21,232 bases of DNA, from the NCBI GenBank assembly GCA_046233135.1, contig JBJXHN010000015.1, positions 1 through 21,232 of the forward strand, given 5' to 3'. Of this stretch, positions 6,013 through 13,789 are shown in pieces (position 1 is the first letter of the stretch; every line of letters begins with the position of its first letter). The notes below the pieces were generated by a model, which saw only the letters and a program-made list of their open reading frames with translations, made no database searches and was not told the DNA's origin. The position numbers and the translations under genes were made by a program. Source of the stretch: JBJXHN01 sp046233135. GTDB lineage: Bacteria > Pseudomonadota > Alphaproteobacteria > Rhodospirillales > Rhodospirillaceae.

Positions 6013-7026
6013 TCAATCTTTGATCACACTCTTGACAATCGATGACCATCTCGGAATGTCCTCCAGTGTCTCTTTACCGATTAACCGCGCGATATCGCCG
6101 GAGGCGAATTCGGTGGCGGGGCGGGCAAACGCAAGATCGTCCCGGGAAATGACATGACCGGCAGGAAGATCCCGGGCGGCGACAAGTCCTTTTCTTGCCA
6201 GAGGAATGTTCCCGACTTCGCACGCCTGCGGTTCTTTCCCAAAAGATCCGAGAGATTTATGAACATTCTCCAGAGCGGATCGTAAACTTTTCAGCTCATC
6301 GGCCTCGAATGAAAGGCTGTGATCATGGAAATCCCGGCCTGTCCGGCAGTCCGTAAAGTGCACTTCGATGATCGCCGCCCCCAGGGCCTTCGCGGCAAGG
6401 CAGATTTCGCTTGCTATGACGTGGTTGGAGTAGCCCACGTGCACACCATAGCGGTCCCGCAGGAATGGAATACTGAGAAGGTTGGCTTGATCCGTTGGTG
6501 TCGGGTAGCTGCTGACGCAATGCAGCAGCACGAGCCTGTCCTTCAGAGACGCGCCCTGAATTTCGTCCTCGATCCATTGGACGGTCTGATCGATTTCGTC
6601 CACCCGCGCCAGACCGGTGGAGACGATTAGCGGTTTCTGGCTGCGCGCCGCCGCCCGGACGGTCGGTTCGAATGTCATGTCTCCGCTTGCGATTTTGATC
6701 GCCGGGCAGAGCGCCGCATGCAGGTCCACGAGATCTTCCGTCACAGGGGTGGAGAGAAACCCGATGCCGGCCTCTTCCGCATCCCGCTGCAGGATGCGGA
6801 GCTGATCCGTTGTCAGGCTGAAGCGACCGACCCGCTCCCGTCGCTCCGGGTTATCTCTCGAGATGTAGCGGTCTGGCGAATAGCATTGAAACTTGACAAC
6901 ATCCGCTTCTGCCTTGGCCGCAAGCTGTAGTAACTGTCGTGCCTTGTCGAAATTTCCTTCGTGATTGACGCCAATTTCGGCAATCAGAAGGAAATCCTTC
7001 TCCAGGTCTTTTCCATATATTTTCAT
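6013..7026 (-). CDS. neuB: NeuB-family nonulosonic acid synthase (sialate/legionaminate/pseudaminate type)
   Basis: The 337-residue product has the full NeuB layout. The enzyme condenses phosphoenolpyruvate with a six-carbon N-acetyl amino sugar to make a nine-carbon acid. The TIM barrel begins with AEIGVNHEGN (16-25), continues with HCVSSYPTP (169-177), and carries metal-binding His202 in GYSNH and His223 in EVHFT, with the spacing seen in characterised NeuB. The C-terminal SAF/antifreeze-like domain starts near RKGLVAARDLPAG (278-290). The usual EKHFT reads EVHFT here. Sequence by eye cannot decide between NeuB, LegI and PseI. ATG follows AGAGGA. The upstream cytidylyltransferase and amidotransferases fit a modified legionaminic or pseudaminic acid. 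Confidence 0.93.
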   Translation of the reverse strand: MKIYGKDLEKDFLLIAEIGVNHEGNFDKARQLLQLAAKAEADVVKFQCYSPDRYISRDNPERRERVGRFSLTTDQLRILQRDAEEAGIGFLSTPVTEDLVDLHAALCPAIKIASGDMTFEPTVRAAARSQKPLIVSTGLARVDEIDQTVQWIEDEIQGASLKDRLVLLHCVSSYPTPTDQANLLSIPFLRDRYGVHVGYSNHVIASEICLAAKALGAAIIEVHFTDCRTGRDFHDHSLSFEADELKSLRSALENVHKSLGSFGKEPQACEVGNIPLARKGLVAARDLPAGHVISRDDLAFARPATEFASGDIARLIGKETLEDIPRWSSIVKSVIKD

Positions 7027-7095
7027 TCGGGCTTCCTCTCAAAAGGGGAGCGGCTGTCTGGAGGCCCCGGGTCCATGGCGGAACGCACGCCCCTG

Positions 7096-8688
7096 TCAGG
7101 CCAGCCCCATCGCGACAAAATTGTGCAGCCAGGGTTGTCCCGTTTCGAGCATATATTTGAGATTGCGGAACATTTCTTCGTTCCGGACGTCGATGTTCTC
7201 CAGCGGCTCTACCGATTTGGCCAGATACGCGTCGGCGTAATCCAGGGACTGGGGAAGGTCCCGGTCATTCGGAACGAATTCCAGGTTCGTCCGGCTGCAC
7301 ATGTAAAGATACCAATGCAGTTTTGCCTTCCGAATATCCGACGCGCTCAGCTTTTCCGAATACGGAAGCTGTCTCAGGCATTCTTCGTAGTCCGCCACGG
7401 TTTTCGGGGCCATGCCAATGCCGATGGCCGAAGTCATCCCTCCCCCCGGGTTCAGAACGGGGATGCCGTGGGTCGCAAACTCAATGCCTGAATCATGAAT
7501 GCAGATGCCGGCATCGACAATATCCGTCATATTTTTTTGCGTCAGATCCGATGGGCAATAGGCAATATGCGCATATTGATCAACATAGTCCTTAATAATA
7601 CGGTGGCAGCTCCAGGAATCCGGAGCCATGTCATTCGCTGGATGTTCTTTGAAAATCCAGTTTGCTTCCGGAATATTCCGGGCGGCCTCTACTGTCGTCT
7701 TTATCCAATGGTAATGATCATGGAAGGCGGTTTTTCGCGTCGTGCTCACGGCATCCCAGAAGACCTGGGACATCACGAAAATATTTGGCTTCTTCTCATC
7801 TGTTCCCGTTGCTTCGGCAAGTTCGGTTCTTGTGTATATTCTTTTGTCGCTGAGGTAAGCATATGTTTCACTTTTTTCCGCACTTATGCGGCCTGACATA
7901 CGCTGTTTCAGATTCTCCTCGGCGATATCACAGGCCTGGTTCCCAAAGTGCCTTTCGGCAAAGTCGATTTCAGGCGTTTCGATGTACCCTTCGCCCCTTT
8001 GCAGGAACTCGTTGACGTTCTTATACAGACAGATCCGGTATGGTCCTTGAATCGGCTTTCTCATATAGACCTGACCGCCTCTATGAACAATAAATCGGCT
8101 CACTATCCCAAATTTGACATAACAAAGATGACTCATTATTGCCGCAGAATAGGTAGATCCATCCAATATCGTCAAGGCGTTGGCAATGGCCCTTACGCTT
8201 GGCTCCAAAGTTGTGCGCACGAAATGCGTTACATCAAATATGGTCGGGAGCTGTGTTTCTCTGATATATTGCTCGTACAGCAGATCACCAACAAGGACAC
8301 CATCAAATTCAAGCTTCAAGAGCGATTCCTTGAGAGATTCGACATCATTCAGCTTAAGTGTTCCTTGACGTATAGCGTTCTTGATCCAGGATTTTACCTC
8401 TTCAATCCAATATTGACTTATGGTTTGTTCGTAGTGAACAAACTGGGTAATGCCATAAGAGATGGCGATTTCCTGAAATTTCTGAGAGAACGAAATATCC
8501 GGGAGCAGGCCTGTAATGTCATAGCCCTTCAAGTACCTTAAATATTTTGCCAAAATACAGGCACTCATGACGTTCGAGCAGCTTCCGATCATCAGGTCGA
8601 CCAGAAGGGTCCCATTTTTTTCTTTTGGGGTAAAATGGGCGTCGGCCTTGCGCCAATACTGTGAATTCTTTAAGAAAAACGTATCCAA
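7096..8688 (-). CDS. Capsule polysaccharide synthesis protein-like, probable GT-B glycosyltransferase
   Basis: The 530-residue product resembles capsule proteins of the KpsC/KpsS and surface-carbohydrate transferase group. The C-terminal half has the GT-B-like signature: WIFKEHP (344-350), then an HDSGIEFATHGIPVLNPGGG region (398-417), where Ser/Gly-Glu residues contact the nucleotide sugar in related enzymes. It could transfer the CMP-activated nonulosonic acid made by the neighbouring genes to its acceptor, and no other intact transferase is encoded here. The start is TTG at 8688, eight bases after GGAG; the nearby ATG is out of frame. It is visibly more AT-rich than the genes around it, suggesting a different origin. 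Donor and acceptor are unknown. Confidence 0.72.
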   Translation of the reverse strand: MDTFFLKNSQYWRKADAHFTPKEKNGTLLVDLMIGSCSNVMSACILAKYLRYLKGYDITGLLPDISFSQKFQEIAISYGITQFVHYEQTISQYWIEEVKSWIKNAIRQGTLKLNDVESLKESLLKLEFDGVLVGDLLYEQYIRETQLPTIFDVTHFVRTTLEPSVRAIANALTILDGSTYSAAIMSHLCYVKFGIVSRFIVHRGGQVYMRKPIQGPYRICLYKNVNEFLQRGEGYIETPEIDFAERHFGNQACDIAEENLKQRMSGRISAEKSETYAYLSDKRIYTRTELAEATGTDEKKPNIFVMSQVFWDAVSTTRKTAFHDHYHWIKTTVEAARNIPEANWIFKEHPANDMAPDSWSCHRIIKDYVDQYAHIAYCPSDLTQKNMTDIVDAGICIHDSGIEFATHGIPVLNPGGGMTSAIGIGMAPKTVADYEECLRQLPYSEKLSASDIRKAKLHWYLYMCSRTNLEFVPNDRDLPQSLDYADAYLAKSVEPLENIDVRNEEMFRNLKYMLETGQPWLHNFVAMGLA

Positions 8689-8712
8689 TATTTCATCTCC
8701 AGCGTCAGAGCG

Positions 8713-9378
8713 CTACAGGGGGGCCGATACCTGGGGTGCGGAGAAAGACCCCGTTCCGGCACGGACCACCTGCTCCAGGCGGCGCAGGTCGTCCACGGTA
8801 TCCACGACCAGATCCGGGCAGGAACGCCAGGGGCCGTCGGCGGCAACATTGCGGATCCGGTAGGCCTCCGCATGCCGGTAGAACCAGGGCGTCACATGCT
8901 CCCTGTCGTCGGGCGTCGTCTGCTCAAGGGGGATGGCCAGCAGGGCGGCCGCCGTCATGATCTCCACGCCCTGACCTTTGGGGAAGGTCCGGGGGAAAAC
9001 CGTGGTCGCCAGATCCACGTCCGGACCGCAGGCGGCCTTGACGGCCGTCATGACATCCAGACCGATGAACGGACTGTCCCCACAGATCCGCATGATCCGG
9101 GTTGCCGGAAAACAGGCCAGAGCCTCCCGGAAGCGCAGAAGGACATTGTTCAGATCGCCGCGATAGACCGGAACCCCCAGCTGCTCCGCATACAGGCAGA
9201 GCGGGTCGTCGCTTGGGGCTTGACTGGTCAGCAGATGGACATGGGCCGGTCCGGCGAACGCCCGGGCTGCTGAAACCACATGGTCGATCAGCGGCCGTCC
9301 CTGCAGGGGGGCGAGCATTTTCCCGGGAAATCGGGCGGAACTCATCCGGGCTTGAATGAAAACCCGCAAATCGTCCAT
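8713..9378 (-). CDS. SpsF/NeuA-like cytidylyltransferase
   Basis: The 221-residue product belongs to the cytidylyltransferase fold shared by NeuA, KdsB and SpsF. The nucleotide-binding stretch is VFIQARMSSARFPGKML (6-22), with the R-x-x-S-x-R-x-P-G-K pattern, and the metal site is CGDSPFIG (99-106). SpsF-like proteins recur in nonulosonate clusters. Between the synthase and amidotransferase genes, the simplest role is activation of the nine-carbon acid to its CMP form. No separate NeuA-type gene is present. The ATG at 9378 is chosen because it starts the conserved strand and AAGGGG stands just before it; the longer open frame upstream is not conserved-looking. Function from context, fold from sequence. 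Confidence 0.8.
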   Translation of the reverse strand: MDDLRVFIQARMSSARFPGKMLAPLQGRPLIDHVVSAARAFAGPAHVHLLTSQAPSDDPLCLYAEQLGVPVYRGDLNNVLLRFREALACFPATRIMRICGDSPFIGLDVMTAVKAACGPDVDLATTVFPRTFPKGQGVEIMTAAALLAIPLEQTTPDDREHVTPWFYRHAEAYRIRNVAADGPWRSCPDLVVDTVDDLRRLEQVVRAGTGSFSAPQVSAPL

Positions 9379-9477
9379 CAAACCCCTTGCCTGTCCAGAT
9401 CGTGTCCCGAGCCTTCGAGGCCGCCCCGCGCGGCATCCCTTGATCGCGGCGGGCCTCGATGCCAATGGGGGCAATCC

Positions 9478-9852
9478 TTAGGCCTTTTTCAGCAAGCGGT
9501 CAATATCCTCGGGGTCATCCAGCCAGAAAAGAATGTCATGGGGATCATCAGTACAGTACTGATGAAATTCAGAAAGTTTATCCTCCTCGACAATCATTAT
9601 ATAGATATTTCCGACAGAATTTCTGACGAGCGCTGTCCGCATGCCGAATTTTTTCAGACGCTGGTTGGTCGACGGAGTTGCGTAGTATCCCCAAGATTTC
9701 CGGCAGACGTCGTATTCCCTACCGGATTCCGTGACGAACGTAACCTGCTCCTTCGCCTCCAGAAAGACGGAGCCGCAGTCGCTGATCTGATCCGCCCTGG
9801 ACCCTTCTCCGACGGTAAATTTCCGGGGAGGGTTTTTCAGGTCTATTTTCAT
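9478..9852 (-). CDS. Small unknown protein coupled to the sugar amidotransferase
   Basis: This 124-residue protein is not one I can assign. It starts MKIDLKNPPRKFTVGEG and is rich in charged and aromatic residues, with no signal peptide or membrane segment; GREYDVCRKSWGYYATPS and a hydrophobic IYIMIVEEDKLSEF strand stand out. The predicted pattern is of a small soluble alpha/beta protein. Its ATG shares the ATGA overlap with the stop of the preceding amidotransferase gene, so the two are probably translated together and may act together. Being a subunit, cofactor or chaperone of that enzyme would fit, but this is speculation. Confidence 0.75.
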   Translation of the reverse strand: MKIDLKNPPRKFTVGEGSRADQISDCGSVFLEAKEQVTFVTESGREYDVCRKSWGYYATPSTNQRLKKFGMRTALVRNSVGNIYIMIVEEDKLSEFHQYCTDDPHDILFWLDDPEDIDRLLKKA

Positions 9853-10967
9853 GACCACGCCCAGTCTTTCACCAGGAAGCCCGGAATGTGCCAGCGGCCA
9901 TTGTCGAAAGACCAAATCTGCGGAGAGCGAAACGTGTCGGCGATTTCTGTGAAGCGGGCTTCCGAAATGTTGGTGAAGGCGCAGAAGGCTTCGATATCGC
10001 CGTGGGGGGTTTGATCGCCCGTCGCCCTGATGATGTCGATGGCCTCATCCCGGCGCAGCCGCCCATTGCGGATCTCCACGGAGAGATTGTCAAAAATTCG
10101 GGTGAAACCGAATTTATACCACTTCAGATAGTGATGCACCGAAATCAGGACATCATCCAGGTCCGCATAGTTCCAGTACCCCAGATTGGCCGGCCCTTCC
10201 GCGACCCGCATCCCGGCGGCGACCGCTGCATCCCGGGTCGTCTCCGGATCCCATGGGAAGAAGTATCCCAGAAAGACCGCCAGCGTTCCGTTGTCCTGCA
10301 GTGCCTTTTCGGAGACGCCGGCATAGGCGAACATCGCTTCCCGGGTCAGGTCATCTCCCAACCAGTCATCCACGGTGGTGCCATGCCCCACCCCGAACTT
10401 CTTAAGCCAGGACTCATTCATTTCATAATCTTCCCCGTCGTCTTTCTCTCCGCCATATTCAACAGAGCTGTCTTCCCCCCAGATAATAAGCGGAATTTCA
10501 AACCTGTGGGCGAGGATGCGGGCAATGCTAAAGATCGCGGTATGCATCGGCGTTCCCACGGTCCCGTACCGTTCGAATGCTTTCAGCAGGAACGCCTTTT
10601 CCACATTGGGGTTAATTCTATAATCAATGTGATCGACACCGATATTTATCAAGTTTTCCAGGTTCCGGCGCCCTATCTCCGTTCTCAGAGGCGGAGCATA
10701 GGAAAAGGTCAAGGGCCTCAGGCCGTATTCCAGGCACTTCAGGGTCTGCCAGGTGCTGTCCTTGCCGCCACTGACCGGAATCAGGCAATCGTAGGGACGG
10801 TTCTGTTGCTTCGCATAGTCCACCAGTTTCCGGAAGGTGGCCTGCCGCTGGCCCCAGTCCACCTCGGCCTTGGCGCGATGGGATTTGCAGGCGTTGCATT
10901 CCCCATCGGCATGCAGAACCAGATTGGGCCGGCTATCCGGCAAGACGCAATGGTTGCAGTATTTCAT
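9849..10967 (-). CDS. pseA: N-acetyl sugar amidotransferase (PseA/WbpG family)
   Basis: The 372-residue product shows the PseA/WbpG pattern: zinc-type Cys pairs at C4/C7 and C24/C27 (CNACKSH), and an ATP pyrophosphatase loop SGGKDS at 66-71. The family converts an N-acetyl group on a sugar into an acetamidino group, using ATP and ammonia. In flagellin and LPS pathways this yields acetamidino forms of pseudaminic or legionaminic acid, or the amidino sugar of Pseudomonas O-antigens. The usual ammonia-channel partners HisH and HisF are not encoded here; an AsnB-type enzyme precedes it instead. ATG at 10967 begins the conserved MKYCNHCVLP. The gene symbol marks the family, not proven substrate. 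Confidence 0.9.
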   Translation of the reverse strand: MKYCNHCVLPDSRPNLVLHADGECNACKSHRAKAEVDWGQRQATFRKLVDYAKQQNRPYDCLIPVSGGKDSTWQTLKCLEYGLRPLTFSYAPPLRTEIGRRNLENLINIGVDHIDYRINPNVEKAFLLKAFERYGTVGTPMHTAIFSIARILAHRFEIPLIIWGEDSSVEYGGEKDDGEDYEMNESWLKKFGVGHGTTVDDWLGDDLTREAMFAYAGVSEKALQDNGTLAVFLGYFFPWDPETTRDAAVAAGMRVAEGPANLGYWNYADLDDVLISVHHYLKWYKFGFTRIFDNLSVEIRNGRLRRDEAIDIIRATGDQTPHGDIEAFCAFTNISEARFTEIADTFRSPQIWSFDNGRWHIPGFLVKDWAWS

Positions 10968-10984
10968 GACGCTTTCAGCCCTTA

Positions 10985-11026
10985 TCAAGAAGAATAGGTT
11001 TCCAGTCAAGAAGAATAGGTTTCCAG
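10985..11026. repeat. Perfect 21-bp tandem duplication at the asnB stop codon
   Basis: Bases 10985-11005 and 11006-11026 are identical. On the minus strand each unit reads as the last codons L-E-T-Y-S-S plus stop of the asparagine synthetase-like protein, so the second unit repeats its tail and stop after the true stop. It probably arose by slippage and does not change the protein. Confidence 0.9.
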
Positions 11027-12835
11027 GAAAATTTTGGCGTTTATGAAGTAGAACAGGAACTTGCTGTCACTGTTCTCGAAACCGTCCTGTTCCAGCAGGG
11101 TCCGGATCGCATCCCGCGAGATCAGGTCGTATATCGGGCTGTCGGCCAACAGGCTGGCGCGCGTCTGCGGGTCCCGGGTGTCCACGAAGCTGTCTGCGGG
11201 TCCGTTGAAGCCGTATTTTTGCCGCTGATTGACAACAGCATCCGGAACGATGCCACGCATGGCTTCCCGCAACACGGCTTTGTTGTAACCGTCTCTCATC
11301 AGGATCTTGTCGGGCATCGTCTGGCATAGATTGAACAGATCCCTGTTCAGGAACGGCGAGCGGTTCTCTATAGAAAAATACATGGCGTTCACGTCATCCT
11401 CATGAAGAATGACGGGTACCCCTTCATTGAACATTTCATTCATCATGCGATTTCTGAGAAGGGAATCGCTTGTATAGGTTTGTTCATAAAATTCCTCGGT
11501 GAACGGACGCTTCAGAGCTTTCCGGAAAACATCGTTCTTGAGGAAGATATGATCCCGGAACTCCGGCTGCCGGACAAACCGCAAAGGATCTTTCAAAAAC
11601 GGATTGCGGACCACCGGCTGGACATGCCGTTCCCAGGCGGCGACGGCAGGATCAAAAAGCGGCGTGCCATACACGGACCGCAGGTACATCAGGTAGTGAT
11701 CGTAATAGCCGGAGAACAGTTCATCGGCTCCGGTGCCACTGATCGATATCTTGTACCCTTCTTCTGCCACATGGGCCATCAGGCGCCAGTGCATATAGTA
11801 GGTGATGGTATAGACCGGAGCATCGTGCTGACGAACCAGGTCCGTCAGCCCGGCGATCCCGGTCTCCGGCGACAGATGAACGGGCGTGTGCTTCAGGCCC
11901 AAGGTATTCACCACATCCCGGACGGTGATCTGTTCATTGTAATGGGGATCATCGATCATGACCGTGAAGCCATGGACATCGTACCCCAGTTCCTTTTTGG
12001 CGATGGCAATCAGCGCGTTCGAGTCCATGCCACCGCTCATGCAGAAGGCGATGGGGACATCACTGCGAAGATGAAGGCGGACGCTGTCAATCATCAGGGC
12101 GCGGGTCTCTTCCACGGCCCGCTCGAACGTCATCGTCTCGTCAGGGGCAAAAGACGGCGTCCAGTAGGCCCGCGACGACCGCTGGCCATCCGCCGTCAGG
12201 CGGAGAACAGACGCCCGCGGAAGATCGGACAGGCCTTCGAAAAAGGTCTGGGACCCCTTGTAGAGCGCCTTGTAGCCATTGACCAGATAGCGGCAGATAT
12301 GCTCCCGGTTGACCGGCAGCCCGGCGCCCCGCAGGCTGAAGATGGCTTTCGCTTCCGACGCAAACCACAGGCCGTGGTCGTCTTCCACCAGATAAAGCGG
12401 CTTCTGGCCGAAGCGGTCCCGGCACAGCGTCAGGGAGCCGTCGGCCCCATCGTACAGCGCAAAGGCCCACATCCCTTCGAACCGCTCCAGGGCGGCCTCG
12501 CCCCAGGCCTCCCAGGCCGCCAGCAGCACTTCGGTGTCCGAGGTGGTGCGGAACCGCCAGCCGGTCCCCTCAAGCTCCCGGCGGATTTCCTTATAGTTGT
12601 AAAGCTCGCCGTTATAGACAATGGTCTTCTGGCCGATGGTGAAAGGCTGGTTGGAGCGCTCGTCCAGATCGACGATGGCCAGGCGGGTATGCAGAAGGAC
12701 GGTCGTCCGGCCGTCCCGTGTCCAGGCCGCCTGCCCTTGGCCATCGGGACCCCGGCGGCGCAATGTCCGCAGCGTTTGCGTGATCCGGTCCGGGGACGGC
12801 GGGTTGAAACCGAAATAACCAGCGATGCCGCACAT
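11006..12835 (-). CDS. asnB: AsnB-type glutamine-dependent amidotransferase (asparagine synthetase-like)
   Basis: The 609-residue product begins MCGIAGYFG, giving the N-terminal Cys nucleophile of class II glutaminases after Met removal. RRRGPDG (27-33) and YNGELYN (74-80) complete the glutaminase site. The synthetase domain has the ATP-binding SGGMDSN loop (267-273). The fold hydrolyses glutamine and passes ammonia to an AMP-activated carboxylate. In glycan clusters such proteins (WbpS-like) amidate uronic acids or other acyl groups rather than aspartate. The start at 12835 is required by the catalytic Cys, and GAGG lies five bases upstream; an upstream ATG at 12850 would bury it. It stands next to pseA, which needs ammonia. 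Confidence 0.9.
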   Translation of the reverse strand: MCGIAGYFGFNPPSPDRITQTLRTLRRRGPDGQGQAAWTRDGRTTVLLHTRLAIVDLDERSNQPFTIGQKTIVYNGELYNYKEIRRELEGTGWRFRTTSDTEVLLAAWEAWGEAALERFEGMWAFALYDGADGSLTLCRDRFGQKPLYLVEDDHGLWFASEAKAIFSLRGAGLPVNREHICRYLVNGYKALYKGSQTFFEGLSDLPRASVLRLTADGQRSSRAYWTPSFAPDETMTFERAVEETRALMIDSVRLHLRSDVPIAFCMSGGMDSNALIAIAKKELGYDVHGFTVMIDDPHYNEQITVRDVVNTLGLKHTPVHLSPETGIAGLTDLVRQHDAPVYTITYYMHWRLMAHVAEEGYKISISGTGADELFSGYYDHYLMYLRSVYGTPLFDPAVAAWERHVQPVVRNPFLKDPLRFVRQPEFRDHIFLKNDVFRKALKRPFTEEFYEQTYTSDSLLRNRMMNEMFNEGVPVILHEDDVNAMYFSIENRSPFLNRDLFNLCQTMPDKILMRDGYNKAVLREAMRGIVPDAVVNQRQKYGFNGPADSFVDTRDPQTRASLLADSPIYDLISRDAIRTLLEQDGFENSDSKFLFYFINAKIFLETYSS

Positions 12836-12853
12836 GACAGCCTCTTTCATTGA

Positions 12854-13789
12854 TCACGGGAGAAGACGGGTCCCCGGCGTATTCTTTTCCTGACGGATCA
12901 TATCCGAGAGGCCGCTTTCCAGATCAAACTGGGGAGACCAGCCCAGGACATCTTTCGATTTGGAAATATCGATGGATATCATCCGCGCTTCCTGAGGATC
13001 AGGCTTGCCTGTCCATTCAATGCAGCTTTCGGAATCCGGAAGCAGTTTGAGGACCGTCCGGGCGAGATATTCCATTGTTACGCTTTCTGACCCGGCGATA
13101 TTGTATATGCCGCTGGCATTGATCCGCAGGCAGCGCAGCACTGCTGTCGCGATGTCTTCGGTATAGGTGAAGACCTGCCTGCGCTTGCCGCTGCCCATCA
13201 AGGGCAACGGAACCCCGGCCCGGGCCTTTTCCAGGAACAGGGGAAGCACCGCCCGCCTTCGATATCCGGCCCCATAGGGTGCTGAGATCCGCAGCGAGCA
13301 GAACCGTGTCCGGCTGTCGCCGTCCAGGATGGTGGCGATGGTCTCGCCGGCCAGCTTTGACGCGGTATACAGGGAAGACGGCCGGGGCAAGCTGGTTTCG
13401 GTGATATGCGGGATGTCCGGCCCGAACAGATTGGTGGCGGAGATATAGACGAACCCCGCCACCCCGGCGTCGACGGCACCGGCCATCAGCGCCTGGGTCC
13501 CCAGCACATTGAAGCGATAGAGATCCATCTGCGCCTGGCGGTTTCCCGGAGCCGGCGGGTCGATCATCGCCGCCGCATGCACCACGGCATCGCAGTCTTC
13601 CAGGGCCGCCCGGAGCGGGGCGGCGGGGTCGGCGTCCATCAGGGACCACCGGAGCACGCTCGGCCCCGCAGGCGCGGCGGTGACGGCCTCGGACGAGGTG
13701 GCCAGGATCACGTCATGGCCCTCTGCCAGCAGGCGCCGCAGAATGGCCCCTCCCACCAGGCCCGTCCCGCCGGTCAGCAGCACCCTCAT
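12854..13789 (-). CDS. NAD-dependent epimerase/dehydratase (extended SDR)
   Basis: The 311-residue product is an extended short-chain dehydrogenase. TGGTGLVG (6-13) binds NAD(P), and ISATNLFG (116-123) with Y141-T-A-S-K145 form the Ser/Tyr/Lys active site. Family members epimerise, dehydrate or reduce NDP-sugars. The protein lacks obvious marks of a 4,6-dehydratase, so an epimerase or reductase is more likely. Its ATG overlaps the stop of the DegT aminotransferase gene by ATGA, indicating coupled translation and probably consecutive steps. It stops 18 bases before asnB. The exact sugar cannot be read from the sequence. Confidence 0.88.
   Translation of the reverse strand: MRVLLTGGTGLVGGAILRRLLAEGHDVILATSSEAVTAAPAGPSVLRWSLMDADPAAPLRAALEDCDAVVHAAAMIDPPAPGNRQAQMDLYRFNVLGTQALMAGAVDAGVAGFVYISATNLFGPDIPHITETSLPRPSSLYTASKLAGETIATILDGDSRTRFCSLRISAPYGAGYRRRAVLPLFLEKARAGVPLPLMGSGKRRQVFTYTEDIATAVLRCLRINASGIYNIAGSESVTMEYLARTVLKLLPDSESCIEWTGKPDPQEARMISIDISKSKDVLGWSPQFDLESGLSDMIRQEKNTPGTRLLP

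Noticed and set aside
11402..12853. A 483-codon plus-strand open frame opposite asnB
   Set aside because: It is antisense to a clear AsnB homologue; its translation has no family pattern and the length reflects GC-rich codon structure.
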